Part shown: positions 18,294 through 26,839 of the stretch, in pieces | Layout of the letters: each line of letters begins with the position of its first letter | Numbering within the stretch: position 1 is the stretch's first letter | Assembly (NCBI RefSeq): GCF_030687395.1 | Contig: NZ_CP117430.1 | Location: 5,084,001-5,148,000 of the forward strand | Direction of reading: 5' to 3' | Length of the DNA stretch: 64,000 nucleotides | From: Pseudomonas wuhanensis | GTDB taxonomy: Bacteria; Pseudomonadota; Gammaproteobacteria; Pseudomonadales; Pseudomonadaceae | Translations under genes and position numbers: made by a program | Notes under the pieces: generated by a model | Seen by the model: only the letters and a program-made list of their open reading frames with translations | The model's database searches: none | What the model was told of the DNA's origin: nothing

Positions 18294-18854
18294 ATGTCCA
18301 CCCCCACAGTTCGCGAACAATTCCTTGTAATCAGTGCCCTCGGCGCCAACCCCATGGAGCTGACTAACGTCCTGTGCCGCGCCAGCCATGAAAACCGCTG
18401 CGCCGTGGTCACCTCTCGCCTGACGCGTCACGGCGAATGCAGTGCGCTGATCCTCGAGATCTCCGGCAGCTGGGACGCCCTGGCGCGTCTCGAAGGCAGC
18501 CTGCCAGTGCTGGCCAAACGGCACGCCTTCACCGTTAACGTGATCCGCAGCGCTGCCCTGGAGAACCGCCCCCAGGCCCTGCCGTACGTTGCCTATGTCA
18601 GCTCGGCCTACCGCCCGGACATCATCAACGAGCTGTGCCAGTTCTTCATGGATCACAACGTCGAGCTGGAGAACCTGACCTGCGACACCTATCAGGCCCC
18701 GCAGACCGGCGGCACCATGCTTAACGCCACGTTCACCGTGACCTTGCCGGCCGGCACTCAGATCAGCTGGTTGCGTGACCAGTTCCTGGATTTCGCCGAC
18801 GCCATGAACCTGGACGCACTGATTGAACCGTGGCGCCCACAAAACCCAATGTAA
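18294..18854 (+). CDS. Glycine cleavage system transcriptional repressor-like ACT protein
   Basis: 186 residues consisting of two ACT domains, the first around VREQFLVISALGANPMELTNVL and the second around PYVAYVSSAYRPDIINELCQFF. This is the GcvR family, which in E. coli senses glycine and modulates GcvA. The conserved Pseudomonas order dapA / gcvR / bcp supports it. The next gene starts 10 bases downstream, so they form an operon. Confidence 0.88.
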   Translation: MSTPTVREQFLVISALGANPMELTNVLCRASHENRCAVVTSRLTRHGECSALILEISGSWDALARLEGSLPVLAKRHAFTVNVIRSAALENRPQALPYVAYVSSAYRPDIINELCQFFMDHNVELENLTCDTYQAPQTGGTMLNATFTVTLPAGTQISWLRDQFLDFADAMNLDALIEPWRPQNPM

Positions 18855-18864
18855 GGAAGCTTTC

Positions 18865-19338
18865 ATGGCCGTAGCCATCGACCAACCGGTTGCCGACTTC
18901 GAAGCACCCGCCACCAGCGGGCAATCCGTCAGCCTCGCGGGCCTCAAAGGCAAGCAAGTGGTGATTTACTTCTATCCGAAGGACAGCACGCCGGGCTGCA
19001 CCACCCAAGGTCAGGGTTTTCGTGATCAGCTTGACGCCTTTAAGGCCGCCAACACGGAAGTCTTCGGCGTGTCTCGCGACAGCCTGAAATCCCACGAAAA
19101 CTTCAAGGCCAAGCAGGAGTTCACCTTCGAGTTGATCAGTGACAAAGAAGAAGCGCTGTGCCAGCTATTCGACGTGATCAAACTGAAAAAGCTCTACGGC
19201 AAGGAATATATGGGCGTTGATCGCAGCACGTTCCTGATCGACAAGAACGGCGTGTTGCGTCAGGAATGGCGCGGCGTGAAGGTACCGGGGCATGTGGATG
19301 CGGTTTTGGCTGCTGCTCAGGCGCTGAACAAGGCCTGA
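18865..19338 (+). CDS. bcp: Thiol peroxidase Bcp (peroxiredoxin)
   Basis: 157 residues from the ATG at 18865, which follows AAGGAAG. The peroxidatic cysteine is in KDSTPGCTTQGQGF; the resolving cysteine found five residues later in E. coli Bcp is absent here (Gln). It reduces hydrogen and organic peroxides, probably as a 1-Cys enzyme or with Cys in EEALCQLF. The longer frame from 18823 overlaps the gcvR-like gene and is not used. Confidence 0.94.
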   Translation: MAVAIDQPVADFEAPATSGQSVSLAGLKGKQVVIYFYPKDSTPGCTTQGQGFRDQLDAFKAANTEVFGVSRDSLKSHENFKAKQEFTFELISDKEEALCQLFDVIKLKKLYGKEYMGVDRSTFLIDKNGVLRQEWRGVKVPGHVDAVLAAAQALNKA

Positions 19339-19361
19339 TTATTTGGGCGTCTGTTCGGACG

Positions 19362-19437
19362 CCTTCGCGGGCAAGCCTCGCGCCTACAGGCCAGCGGCGT
19401 TCCACAAGACCTGTAGGATCGAGGCTTGCCCGCGAAG
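19362..19437. repeat. REP pair (inverted)
   Basis: Imperfect long inverted repeat with outer arms cttcgcgggcaagcctcg (19362-19379) and its complement (19420-19437), and inner cctacagg/cctgtagg. It lies between convergent genes and could act as a bidirectional terminator. Confidence 0.85.
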
Positions 19438-19456
19438 AGGCCCTCAAGGCTGACAA

Positions 19457-20527
19457 TTAAAGCAGCGGCGCCACCATTGGCTCTTTGCGCGGCCAGGCAT
19501 CCAGCACGGCCTTGAACAGCGTCGCCAGTGGAATCGCAAAGAACACGCCCCAAAAGCCCCACAACCCGCCAAACAACAGCACCGCGCAAATGATCGCCAC
19601 CGGGTGCAGGTTGACCGCTTCCGAGAACAGCAGCGGCACCAGCACGTTGCCGTCCAGTGTCTGGATGATCCCGTAGACCGCCATCAAATAGATGAACTGA
19701 TCGCTCCAACCCCATTGGAACAGTGCGATCAGCAGCACCGGCACGGTCACCACCACCGCCCCGACGTACGGCACCACCACCGACACACCCACCAGCAACG
19801 CCAGCAACGCTGAATAGTTAAGCCCCAGCGCCACAAATGCGATGTAAGTCACGCCACCGCAAATGAAAATTTCGATGACCTTGCCGCGAATATAATTGGC
19901 GATCTGCCGGTTCATTTCCTGAGCGACCCGGGTGATCAGCGCCCGCTCGCGCGGCAGATAACCGCGCACCCACTGGCCGATCATCTCCCGATCCTTGAGA
20001 AAGAAGAACACCAGGATCGGCACCAACACCAGGTAGATCATGATGTTCACCAGCAACGGCAGACTCGACAGCGAGAATGTCAGCGCCCACTGACCGAACT
20101 TGCCGATCTCCCCCCGCGCCACTTCGATCGCCTGCAGCACTTGCTCATCCGACACCAGGTGCGGATAGCGCTCGGGCAGCAGCAACAGCAGCGACTGCCA
20201 CTTGGCGAGCATGCCGGGCAATTCGTTGAACAACGTGATCAGTTGATGCCAGAGCAGTGGTACCACGATGATGATAAAGACCAGCAACAACCCCATGAAT
20301 AACGCGAAAACCAGCCCCACCGCCGCGCCACCCGGCACGCGCAGGCGCTCGAGAGTCACCACCAGCCCCTGCATCAGATACGCCAGCACCATACCGGCCA
20401 ATACTGGCGCGAGCATTCCCCCCAGGGTGAGCACCGCGGTAAATGCCAGAAACAGCAGCACCGCCAGCACCACGGCTTCTTCGTCCGAGAAATAGCGCTG
20501 AATCCAGTCGCGTAACACTTTGAACAT
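19457..20527 (-). CDS. AI-2E family transporter (PerM-like)
   Basis: 356 residues with about eight membrane segments and the family patterns GVSVVVPYVGAVVVTVPVLL and QTLDGNVLVPLLFSEAVNLHPVAI near the C-terminus. Members include TqsA and Na+/H+ antiporter-like proteins; the substrate is not deducible. I use the ATG at 20527 rather than the TTG one codon upstream. It is followed in the same direction (upstream) by the TusA-like gene, 31 bases away. Confidence 0.9.
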   Translation of the reverse strand: MFKVLRDWIQRYFSDEEAVVLAVLLFLAFTAVLTLGGMLAPVLAGMVLAYLMQGLVVTLERLRVPGGAAVGLVFALFMGLLLVFIIIVVPLLWHQLITLFNELPGMLAKWQSLLLLLPERYPHLVSDEQVLQAIEVARGEIGKFGQWALTFSLSSLPLLVNIMIYLVLVPILVFFFLKDREMIGQWVRGYLPRERALITRVAQEMNRQIANYIRGKVIEIFICGGVTYIAFVALGLNYSALLALLVGVSVVVPYVGAVVVTVPVLLIALFQWGWSDQFIYLMAVYGIIQTLDGNVLVPLLFSEAVNLHPVAIICAVLLFGGLWGFWGVFFAIPLATLFKAVLDAWPRKEPMVAPLL

Positions 20528-20558
20528 CAATAATCCTTAGAAATGAACGCAGCAGATT

Positions 20559-20798
20559 TCAGGCTTTTTTCAACCAATAGCGGTAAACGCCCGCCTCATC
20601 TTCTTCACGAAGCAGCGTATGACCGGCCAATCGGGCAAAGGTGCGGAAGTCGCGCTGGGAACCTGCATCGGTAGCGATCACCTTGAGTACCGCTCCGCTG
20701 GCCAGTCGGTTGAGTTCCAGTTTGGCTTTGAGCAAGGGCAACGGGCAATTCAGACCGCTGGCGTCCAGTTCGGCGTCGTGGGTTACAGCGTCAGTCAT
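20559..20798 (-). CDS. TusA/SirA-family sulfur carrier protein
   Basis: 79 residues with the sulfurtransferase motif GLNCPLPLLKAK; the CPxP cysteine is the sulfur-carrying residue. It is shorter and more divergent than typical TusA of tRNA 2-thiolation, so this may be a paralogue. It sits upstream of the AI-2E gene and divergent from bepA. Confidence 0.88.
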   Translation of the reverse strand: MTDAVTHDAELDASGLNCPLPLLKAKLELNRLASGAVLKVIATDAGSQRDFRTFARLAGHTLLREEDEAGVYRYWLKKA

Positions 20799-20896
20799 CG
20801 AATCACTCCGGGGCAGGGGGTTAAGCCGCTTAGAATATCTGGTCCCAAGCGTAGTGTCCGGCTACAGTAAGGTCTTTGTCGACTAAGGCTTTGTGC

Positions 20897-22330
20897 ATGA
20901 CTTTTTTGCGCCCTACCCTGCTGACGCTCGCTTGCCTGCTCGCCTCACCGGGCTTCGCCGACGACTTGCCGTCACTCGGTGACGCCAGTTCTGCCATCGT
21001 CTCGCCGCAACAGGAACACCAACTGGGCCGTGCATGGCTGGCACTGTTGCGCAGCCAGGTGTCGCAGCTCAACGATCCGCAACTCAAGGATTACGTCGAG
21101 TCCAGCGTCTACCGACTGGTGGAAACCAGCCAGGTCAATGACCGGCGCCTGGAGTTCATCCTGATCAACAGTCCGCAGCTCAACGCCTTTGCCGCGCCGG
21201 GCGGGATCGTCGGCGTCAACGGTGGCTTGTTCCTCAATGCCCAGACCGAGGGCGAGTATGCCTCGGTACTGGCCCACGAACTGGCTCACTTGTCGCAGCG
21301 TCACTTTGCCCGCGGTGTCGAAGCGTCGCAACGCATGCAAGTGCCCATGATGGCAGCCCTGCTGGCCGGGATCGTAATTGCCGCGGCCGGGGCAGGCGAT
21401 GCCGGGATTGCGGCCATTGCCGGTACTCAGGCAGCGGCGATTCAGGAACAACGACGCTTCTCGCGCCAGAACGAACAGGAAGCCGACCGTATCGGCATCA
21501 TGAATCTGGAAAAGGCCGGTTACGATCCACGCTCGATGCCGTCCATGTTCGAACGGCTGATGCGCCAGTACCGCTTCGATGCCAAGCCACCGGAGTTCCT
21601 GCTGACTCACCCGGTAACCGAATCGCGGATCGCCGACACCCGCAACCGCGCCGAACAGGCCAAACCGGGCGGCATCGAAGACAGCATGCGTTACCAGCTG
21701 ATTCGGGCACGCGTGCAGTTGATCTATGAAGAAACCCCTGGCCTGGGCGCCAAGCGCTTTCGGGCTCAACTCGATGAAAACCCGAAAAACGACGTGGCGC
21801 GCTACGGCCTGGCGATCGCCCAGATCAAAGGCGGCCAGCTGAATGAGGCTCGCGAGAACCTCAAGCTGCTGCTGGCCAAATCGCCGAACGAGATCATCTA
21901 CAACCTGGCGCAAGTCGATCTGGACATCACCAATAATCGTCTGCCCGATGCTCAATCAAGGGTCGACCGGATGCTCACTCAATATCCCGGCAACTACCCG
22001 CTGAATCAGGTGCGTGTCGACCTGCTGCTCAAGCAGAATCGAGCAGCCGATGCGGAAAAAGCGCTGGAGAACCTGCTCAAGAGCCGCCCTGATGATCCGG
22101 ACGTCTGGTATATGGTGGCCGAGACTCGTGGCCTGTCGGGCAACATCATCGGCCTGCATCAGGCTCGCGCGGAGTACTTTGCGCTGGTCGGCGACTATCG
22201 CCAGGCGATCCAGCAACTGGACTTCGCCAAGCGCAAGGCTGGCAGCAACTTCCCGTTGTCATCGCGGATCGATGCGCGGCAACGTGAGCTGATGGAGCAG
22301 GAGCGCATGGTCAAGGACATGATGGGCTGA
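20897..22330 (+). CDS. bepA: Periplasmic M48 metalloprotease/chaperone with TPR domain (BepA/YfgC type)
   Basis: 477 residues. A signal peptide (MTFLRPTLLTLACLLASPGFA) precedes the M48 domain with zinc motif HELAH (127-131) and the downstream glutamate in QNEQEADRIG. The C-terminal half consists of TPR repeats (ARYGLAIAQIKGGQLNEARENL, DPDVWYMVAETRGL). BepA helps assemble or degrade outer-membrane proteins such as LptD. The ATG at 20897 gives the signal peptide; the TTG seven codons upstream is not needed. Confidence 0.92.
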   Translation: MTFLRPTLLTLACLLASPGFADDLPSLGDASSAIVSPQQEHQLGRAWLALLRSQVSQLNDPQLKDYVESSVYRLVETSQVNDRRLEFILINSPQLNAFAAPGGIVGVNGGLFLNAQTEGEYASVLAHELAHLSQRHFARGVEASQRMQVPMMAALLAGIVIAAAGAGDAGIAAIAGTQAAAIQEQRRFSRQNEQEADRIGIMNLEKAGYDPRSMPSMFERLMRQYRFDAKPPEFLLTHPVTESRIADTRNRAEQAKPGGIEDSMRYQLIRARVQLIYEETPGLGAKRFRAQLDENPKNDVARYGLAIAQIKGGQLNEARENLKLLLAKSPNEIIYNLAQVDLDITNNRLPDAQSRVDRMLTQYPGNYPLNQVRVDLLLKQNRAADAEKALENLLKSRPDDPDVWYMVAETRGLSGNIIGLHQARAEYFALVGDYRQAIQQLDFAKRKAGSNFPLSSRIDARQRELMEQERMVKDMMG

Positions 22331-22384
22331 CCGTTTCAGAACAAAAGCTCAGAAACAAAGCTCAGAAACAAAAAAACCAGGTAC

Positions 22385-22415
22385 AAAAAAACCGCCTCTT
22401 TCGAGGCGGTTTTTT
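22385..22415 (+). terminator. Terminator after bepA
   Basis: Stem ccgcctc/gaggcgg (22392-22398, 22403-22409) flanked by A and T runs, so it can serve both bepA and the convergent mucD. Confidence 0.9.
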
Positions 22416-22433
22416 ATTCAGCCGACAACCGGT

Positions 22434-23864
22434 TTATTCAGCCAGTTTGAAGGTGATGAAGCTGGCGCGACCTTGACGTAGAACCCGCATCGACACCGAG
22501 CGGTTCTTCGGCAGCGCCTTGGCAATGTCCGTGAACTCCTTGGAAGAGCCGATCGCCTGGTTGTTCAGGTGAGTGATCACATCGCCCGGCTGCAAACCGA
22601 TCAGGGCAGCAGGACCGTCCTGAACTTCCTTGATCACCACACCACCTTTGAGGTCGTAGGCTTTCTTCTGTTCATCCGTCAATTCCGCCACGGAAACGCC
22701 CAGGCGATTGCTGCTGCGCTCGACACTGGATTTAGGCAGGGCTTCCAGCTCTTTGCCTTCTTCAGGGATAGCGCCGACGGTCAGCTCGACGTTCTTGCGT
22801 TTGCCTTCGCGGATCACTTCTAGATCGGCTTTCGAGCCAGCCTTCAACGCGCCCACCAGGTGCGGCAGATCGGCGGACATGACGATTGGTTGACCGTTCA
22901 TGCTCAGGATCACGTCGCCCACTTGCAGGCCACCCTTGGCAGCCGGACCGTCATCCTGGATCTGAGCCACCAGCGCACCGGCCGGCTTCTCGAGACCGAA
23001 CGACTCGGCCAGATCCTTGCTCACCTCCTGGATCACCACACCCAACCAGCCACGACTGACCTTACCGCCGCTTTTCAGCTGATTGGAAACATCCAACGCG
23101 ACATCGATAGGGATTGCGAACGACACGCCCATGAAACCGCCGGAGCGAGTGTAGATCTGCGAGTTGATGCCGACCACTTCACCGGCCAGGTTGAACAGCG
23201 GACCACCAGAGTTACCCGGGTTGATCGCCACGTCGGTCTGGATGAATGGCACATAATTTTCGTTCGGCAGACTTCGACCGATGGCACTGACGATGCCTTG
23301 AGTCACGGTGTGATCAAAGCCGAACGGCGAGCCGATGGCCACAACCCACTGACCGGGTTTCAGATCTCGCGATTTGCCAAGTTTCAGGACCGGCAGATCC
23401 TTGCCTTCAATTTTCAGCAAGGCGACGTCGGAACGCTGATCGGTACCGATCAGCTTGGCTTTCAACTCACTGCGATCGGCGAGGCGCACGAGAATCTCGT
23501 CGGCGTCGGCAATCACATGGTTGTTGGTCAGGATGTAGCCGTCAGACGAAATGATGAAACCCGAACCCAGGGATTGCGCTTCGCGCTGGCGATCGCCACG
23601 AGGCGAGCGTGGCTGTTGCGGCATGCCACGCTCGAAGAACTCGCGCAGCATCGGCGGCAAGCCTTCAAGGTCTGGCATTTGCTCACTGGACACTTTGCGG
23701 TCCGGCAACTTTTGGGTGGTACTGATGTTCACCACCGCGGGCGAGGCCTGCTCGACCAGTTGCGTGAAGTCAGGCAACTCGACCGCTTGCGCAGTGACCG
23801 CCTGACCGAGCACCAGCACGGTGGCAAAAACAGAGAGGTAAGACTTCAAGCGTGGTATCGACAT
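22434..23864 (-). CDS. mucD: Periplasmic serine protease MucD (HtrA/DegP family)
   Basis: 476 residues from the ATG at 23864. A signal peptide ends near AVTAQA. The catalytic triad is His116 (TNNHVIAD), Asp146 (RSDVALL) and Ser219 (NPGNSGGPLF); two PDZ domains follow (about 270-360 and 385-470). MucD degrades misfolded periplasmic proteins and restrains AlgU activation and alginate synthesis. A longer open frame upstream is not signal-like. It is separated from mucB by 248 bases rather than by mucC. Confidence 0.96.
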   Translation of the reverse strand: MSIPRLKSYLSVFATVLVLGQAVTAQAVELPDFTQLVEQASPAVVNISTTQKLPDRKVSSEQMPDLEGLPPMLREFFERGMPQQPRSPRGDRQREAQSLGSGFIISSDGYILTNNHVIADADEILVRLADRSELKAKLIGTDQRSDVALLKIEGKDLPVLKLGKSRDLKPGQWVVAIGSPFGFDHTVTQGIVSAIGRSLPNENYVPFIQTDVAINPGNSGGPLFNLAGEVVGINSQIYTRSGGFMGVSFAIPIDVALDVSNQLKSGGKVSRGWLGVVIQEVSKDLAESFGLEKPAGALVAQIQDDGPAAKGGLQVGDVILSMNGQPIVMSADLPHLVGALKAGSKADLEVIREGKRKNVELTVGAIPEEGKELEALPKSSVERSSNRLGVSVAELTDEQKKAYDLKGGVVIKEVQDGPAALIGLQPGDVITHLNNQAIGSSKEFTDIAKALPKNRSVSMRVLRQGRASFITFKLAE

Positions 23865-24112
23865 ACGGCTCCCGTTACGACGAGCATGGTTAAGCGATAT
23901 GGAGCAAGGAACACCGGAAACGATACGCCGGTATTTTTGTTCCGGGAACAACAAACAAGGCCAGAGCCGAGGGAGCTCTGACCTATAAAAAAATTTCCGG
24001 ATATTTGCAAATGAAAATGCTCGGCAAAACATTTCGAGACCTCAACGACTGGGCAGCCATCGCCGATCTCCCTCACCCTCCAGCCCCCGATTGATGAGCA
24101 TGGCTAATCAGC

Positions 24113-25075
24113 TCACTGCTTGCTGGTAGCCGCGGCATCGTTGCGCATGGACAGCGCAATCCGTTCGGCGGTACCAATCGGTATTTCACCGACCACGGTC
24201 ACCATTATTTCGCCTTGCGGAGTGGTCAAGCGACGGGAGACAGCGACTGTTGGCCCAAGCTGGGTACGCGTGTCGGTGACTGTTGCCCCGTTCAATGGCT
24301 CCAGGAACACCGAGAATCGGGCCAGACCGTCGTCGAACATCAGACTGTTGACCTGGACTTTGGTATCCGGATCCTTGTGAGAGCTACTGCTGGTCAGTTC
24401 GAAACCTGGCGGCAACCAGTCCGAATGCCAGACCTGCGCGGTCTTGACGGCGGACGCCTTGTCACTGTCGAGGTTAACGGGCTTGCAGTCAGAACCTGCC
24501 TGCAAATCGCTGTCGGAAGGCACCTCGGCAGTATCCAGCCGGGTGAACTGGAACCGCTCCAGCAGTTGCCCTTTGTCATTGAGCAACAATGACTTCAACG
24601 GCAAACCGGTTTCCTTGTCCAAATGCAGCTCAAAACCGTAGCGATGCTGATCGCGAGGCTTCAACGACACGATCACCGCCGAACGCCCGGCCACACGCGA
24701 CTTGCCGATGACGGCAAGGTCGTACCAATTCTTTAGCTTTTGTGGATCGAGTGCACGAGCGGTGGAGTTGGGTGAGTCCCCCAGCCCTGCTATCAGGGTG
24801 CCGCTAACGCATTGAGTATGCCCATCAATGCGCACGACTTCCTGTGCCGAACCGTCGAGCTGGAGTAAACGCTCGCGGACCTTGCCATCCTGGACGCGAT
24901 GCCAGATGTTATGGGTAGAGAAACTACCGTTACGCTCGTAGACGAAAGTACCGTGAAAGCTCTGCGTTTGCTCGGCCTGTCCCAGACGCTTCAGCCAGTC
25001 CTGGGCTTCATCGGCGTGGGCTGGAACAACAAACCAGCCACTGAGCAGAAGCGTAAGTAGAGGTATGGCGCGCAT
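24113..25075 (-). CDS. mucB: Anti-sigma cofactor MucB (RseB family)
   Basis: 320 residues with a signal peptide (MRAIPLLTLLLSGWFVVPAHA). The N-terminal LolA/LppX-like lipid-sensing domain and the C-terminal RseB domain (SVFLEPLNG) are recognisable. MucB binds periplasmic MucA and protects it from AlgW cleavage. It lies 8 bases downstream of mucA in the algU operon. Confidence 0.96.
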   Translation of the reverse strand: MRAIPLLTLLLSGWFVVPAHADEAQDWLKRLGQAEQTQSFHGTFVYERNGSFSTHNIWHRVQDGKVRERLLQLDGSAQEVVRIDGHTQCVSGTLIAGLGDSPNSTARALDPQKLKNWYDLAVIGKSRVAGRSAVIVSLKPRDQHRYGFELHLDKETGLPLKSLLLNDKGQLLERFQFTRLDTAEVPSDSDLQAGSDCKPVNLDSDKASAVKTAQVWHSDWLPPGFELTSSSSHKDPDTKVQVNSLMFDDGLARFSVFLEPLNGATVTDTRTQLGPTVAVSRRLTTPQGEIMVTVVGEIPIGTAERIALSMRNDAAATSKQ

Positions 25076-25083
25076 GATCCTCC

Positions 25084-25671
25084 TTAGCGGTTTTCCAGGC
25101 TTGCTGCACGAGCGTAAGGCAGAGCGCTCTCAGTACCTTTCAATGCAGCCTGTTGAGCATGTTGGCGCAAGTAACCTGGCAGACGCTGATCGTGCCAGCC
25201 TGGTTGGCCTTGCAATACGCCGTTGGCCATAGGGCCAGTGGCTTCCGAACTCTCATTGTAGCCTGCCAATACAGCGGGGCCCTTGACCTGAGGAGCGGTC
25301 AGACCCGGTTGGCTGGATTGCTGGGCCAACTCGACACCGGCGATCTCGTCTTGGTTGTACAGACGAACACCTGCCAGCACGGCAACGGTCACCGAAGCAG
25401 CGACTGCCAGACGACCCAGGCTGCGCCATGGACCGCGAGAGGCTTTTGCCGGTACGGCTTCGTCAGCCAGCGCAGCAGAGACTGCCGCAGCGATGTCCAG
25501 ACGAGGAAGCAACAGGTCCTTGTGCATAACTGCCCGAGCGATCTGGTAACGAGCCCAGGTTTCGCGAGTTTCAACATCGTCGAAGGCATTCAACACCCGA
25601 CGCAATTCCAATTCGTCCGCTTCGTTATCCATCACTGCGGACAGCGATTCCTGCAGGGCTTCACGACTCAT
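25084..25671 (-). CDS. mucA: Anti-sigma factor MucA
   Basis: 195 residues. A cytoplasmic AlgU-binding head (MSREALQESLSAVMDNEADELELRR) is followed by a single membrane segment around LAVAASVTVAVLAGVRLY and a periplasmic tail. It sequesters AlgU until regulated proteolysis. The frame is intact, so no mucoid-type truncation is present. Confidence 0.97.
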   Translation of the reverse strand: MSREALQESLSAVMDNEADELELRRVLNAFDDVETRETWARYQIARAVMHKDLLLPRLDIAAAVSAALADEAVPAKASRGPWRSLGRLAVAASVTVAVLAGVRLYNQDEIAGVELAQQSSQPGLTAPQVKGPAVLAGYNESSEATGPMANGVLQGQPGWHDQRLPGYLRQHAQQAALKGTESALPYARAASLENR

Positions 25672-25701
25672 GGCGTTCCTCTCTTGGCTGTCGCCGCTGT
25701 C

Positions 25702-26283
25702 TCAGTTTTCCTGCAACAACGGCTGCAGGGCTTTATCGATGGCCTCCCGGGCGCGGAAAATCCGGGAGCGCACGGTACCCACCGGACACTGCATGACGCT
25801 GGCAATGTCCTCGTAACTCAGACCATCGAATTCACGTAAAGTTAAAGCCGTACGCAAATCTTCTGGCAGTTGCTGAATGGTTCGATGGACGGTGCCTTCG
25901 ATCTCATCCCGCAGCAATGCACGTTCTGGCGACTCGAGATCCTTGAGGCCATGATCGCCATCGTAGAACTCTGCATCCTCGGAACTGACATCGCTATCCG
26001 GCGGCCGACGGCCGCGTGAAACCAGATAGTTTTTCGCCGTGTTGATGGCGATACGGTAAAGCCACGTATAAAACGCGCTGTCTCCGCGAAAATTACCAAG
26101 TGCACGGTACGCCTTGATAAAGGCTTCCTGTGCGACATCCTGGGCTTCATGGGTGTCGTGCACGAAACGCACGATCAACCCGAGAATTTTGTGCTGGTAT
26201 TTCAGCACTAGCAGATCGAAAGCTCGCTTGTCGCCGCGTTGAACGCGCTCGACCAGCTGCTGATCCTCTTCCTGGGTTAGCAT
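25702..26283 (-). CDS. algU: Extracytoplasmic-function sigma factor AlgU (RpoE)
   Basis: 193 residues starting MLTQEEDQQLVERVQRGDKRAFD. Region 2 (QDVAQEAFIKAYRAL, FYTWLYRIAINTAKNYL) and region 4 (LREFDGLSYEDIASVMQCPVGTVRSRIFRARE) are complete. It directs envelope-stress, alginate and osmotic-response genes. I reject an in-frame 19-residue N-terminal extension that is not in the family. Two AlgU-type promoters lie upstream. Confidence 0.98.
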   Translation of the reverse strand: MLTQEEDQQLVERVQRGDKRAFDLLVLKYQHKILGLIVRFVHDTHEAQDVAQEAFIKAYRALGNFRGDSAFYTWLYRIAINTAKNYLVSRGRRPPDSDVSSEDAEFYDGDHGLKDLESPERALLRDEIEGTVHRTIQQLPEDLRTALTLREFDGLSYEDIASVMQCPVGTVRSRIFRAREAIDKALQPLLQEN

Positions 26284-26342
26284 GAACACTCCTCGATAAG
26301 CTCGAAGGAGGCTTGCATTACTGAACGACCAGACTTGCAAAC

Positions 26343-26369
26343 ATAGACTCGGGCTTTTCGCAAAAGTTC
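26343..26369 (-). promoter_or_regulatory. AlgU-dependent promoter (P1-like) of algU
   Basis: On the minus strand GAACTT (complement of 26364-26369), 16 bases, then TCTAT (complement of 26343-26347). This fits the AlgU consensus GAACTT-N16/17-TCtga and resembles the autoregulated algU P1 of P. aeruginosa. Confidence 0.85.
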
Positions 26370-26536
26370 TCCCCCTCCAAGCAAGTTTCCTGCGGGCTCT
26401 GATTTGGCACGCACGAAAAGCGCAGCGCGGGATAACCCGGCTGCGCGAATAATCTTGTCACCGGATTCGCCAGCAAGGACCCAACCGCAAGTCCCGCACC
26501 GAAACCGACACTGTCCCTTGTTTCAGGCAACCGTCT

Positions 26537-26564
26537 ATTGATCTTGAGCCTTTGGCAAAAGTTC
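26537..26564 (-). promoter_or_regulatory. Second AlgU-type promoter (P3-like) of algU
   Basis: Minus-strand GAACTT (complement of 26559-26564), 17 bases, then TCAAT (complement of 26537-26541). The -10 fit is weaker than at the proximal promoter. It lies in the 556-base algU/nadB divergent region. Confidence 0.65.
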
Positions 26565-26839
26565 CATATTTATAGCTGCCCGAAACCGACATTGTGCAAC
26601 TGTGAAGAGAAAAAGACTGTTAAATCCACGATACAGTCGCCTTGTCGCCGACGCCCTCAAAAAACTTCCGACGAAGCGTCCAGCCTTTTCCGTCACAGTA
26701 GTTTCACAATGCCATGTGAGCCCGGCTATTGTGCCGCTCCCCCCCTCTATATACTAGTGGGCTGTGTGGCTGTCTTGACTCGCCAATCCAGCTGTCTTGC
26801 GCCAACCCCGTCCCGGGTCGCTTTGAGCGGAATCCTGAA

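Noticed and set aside
22347..22372. Direct repeat gctcagaaacaaa, twice in tandem
   Set aside because: Two copies only, next to a terminator; probably slippage in A-rich DNA, not a functional repeat.
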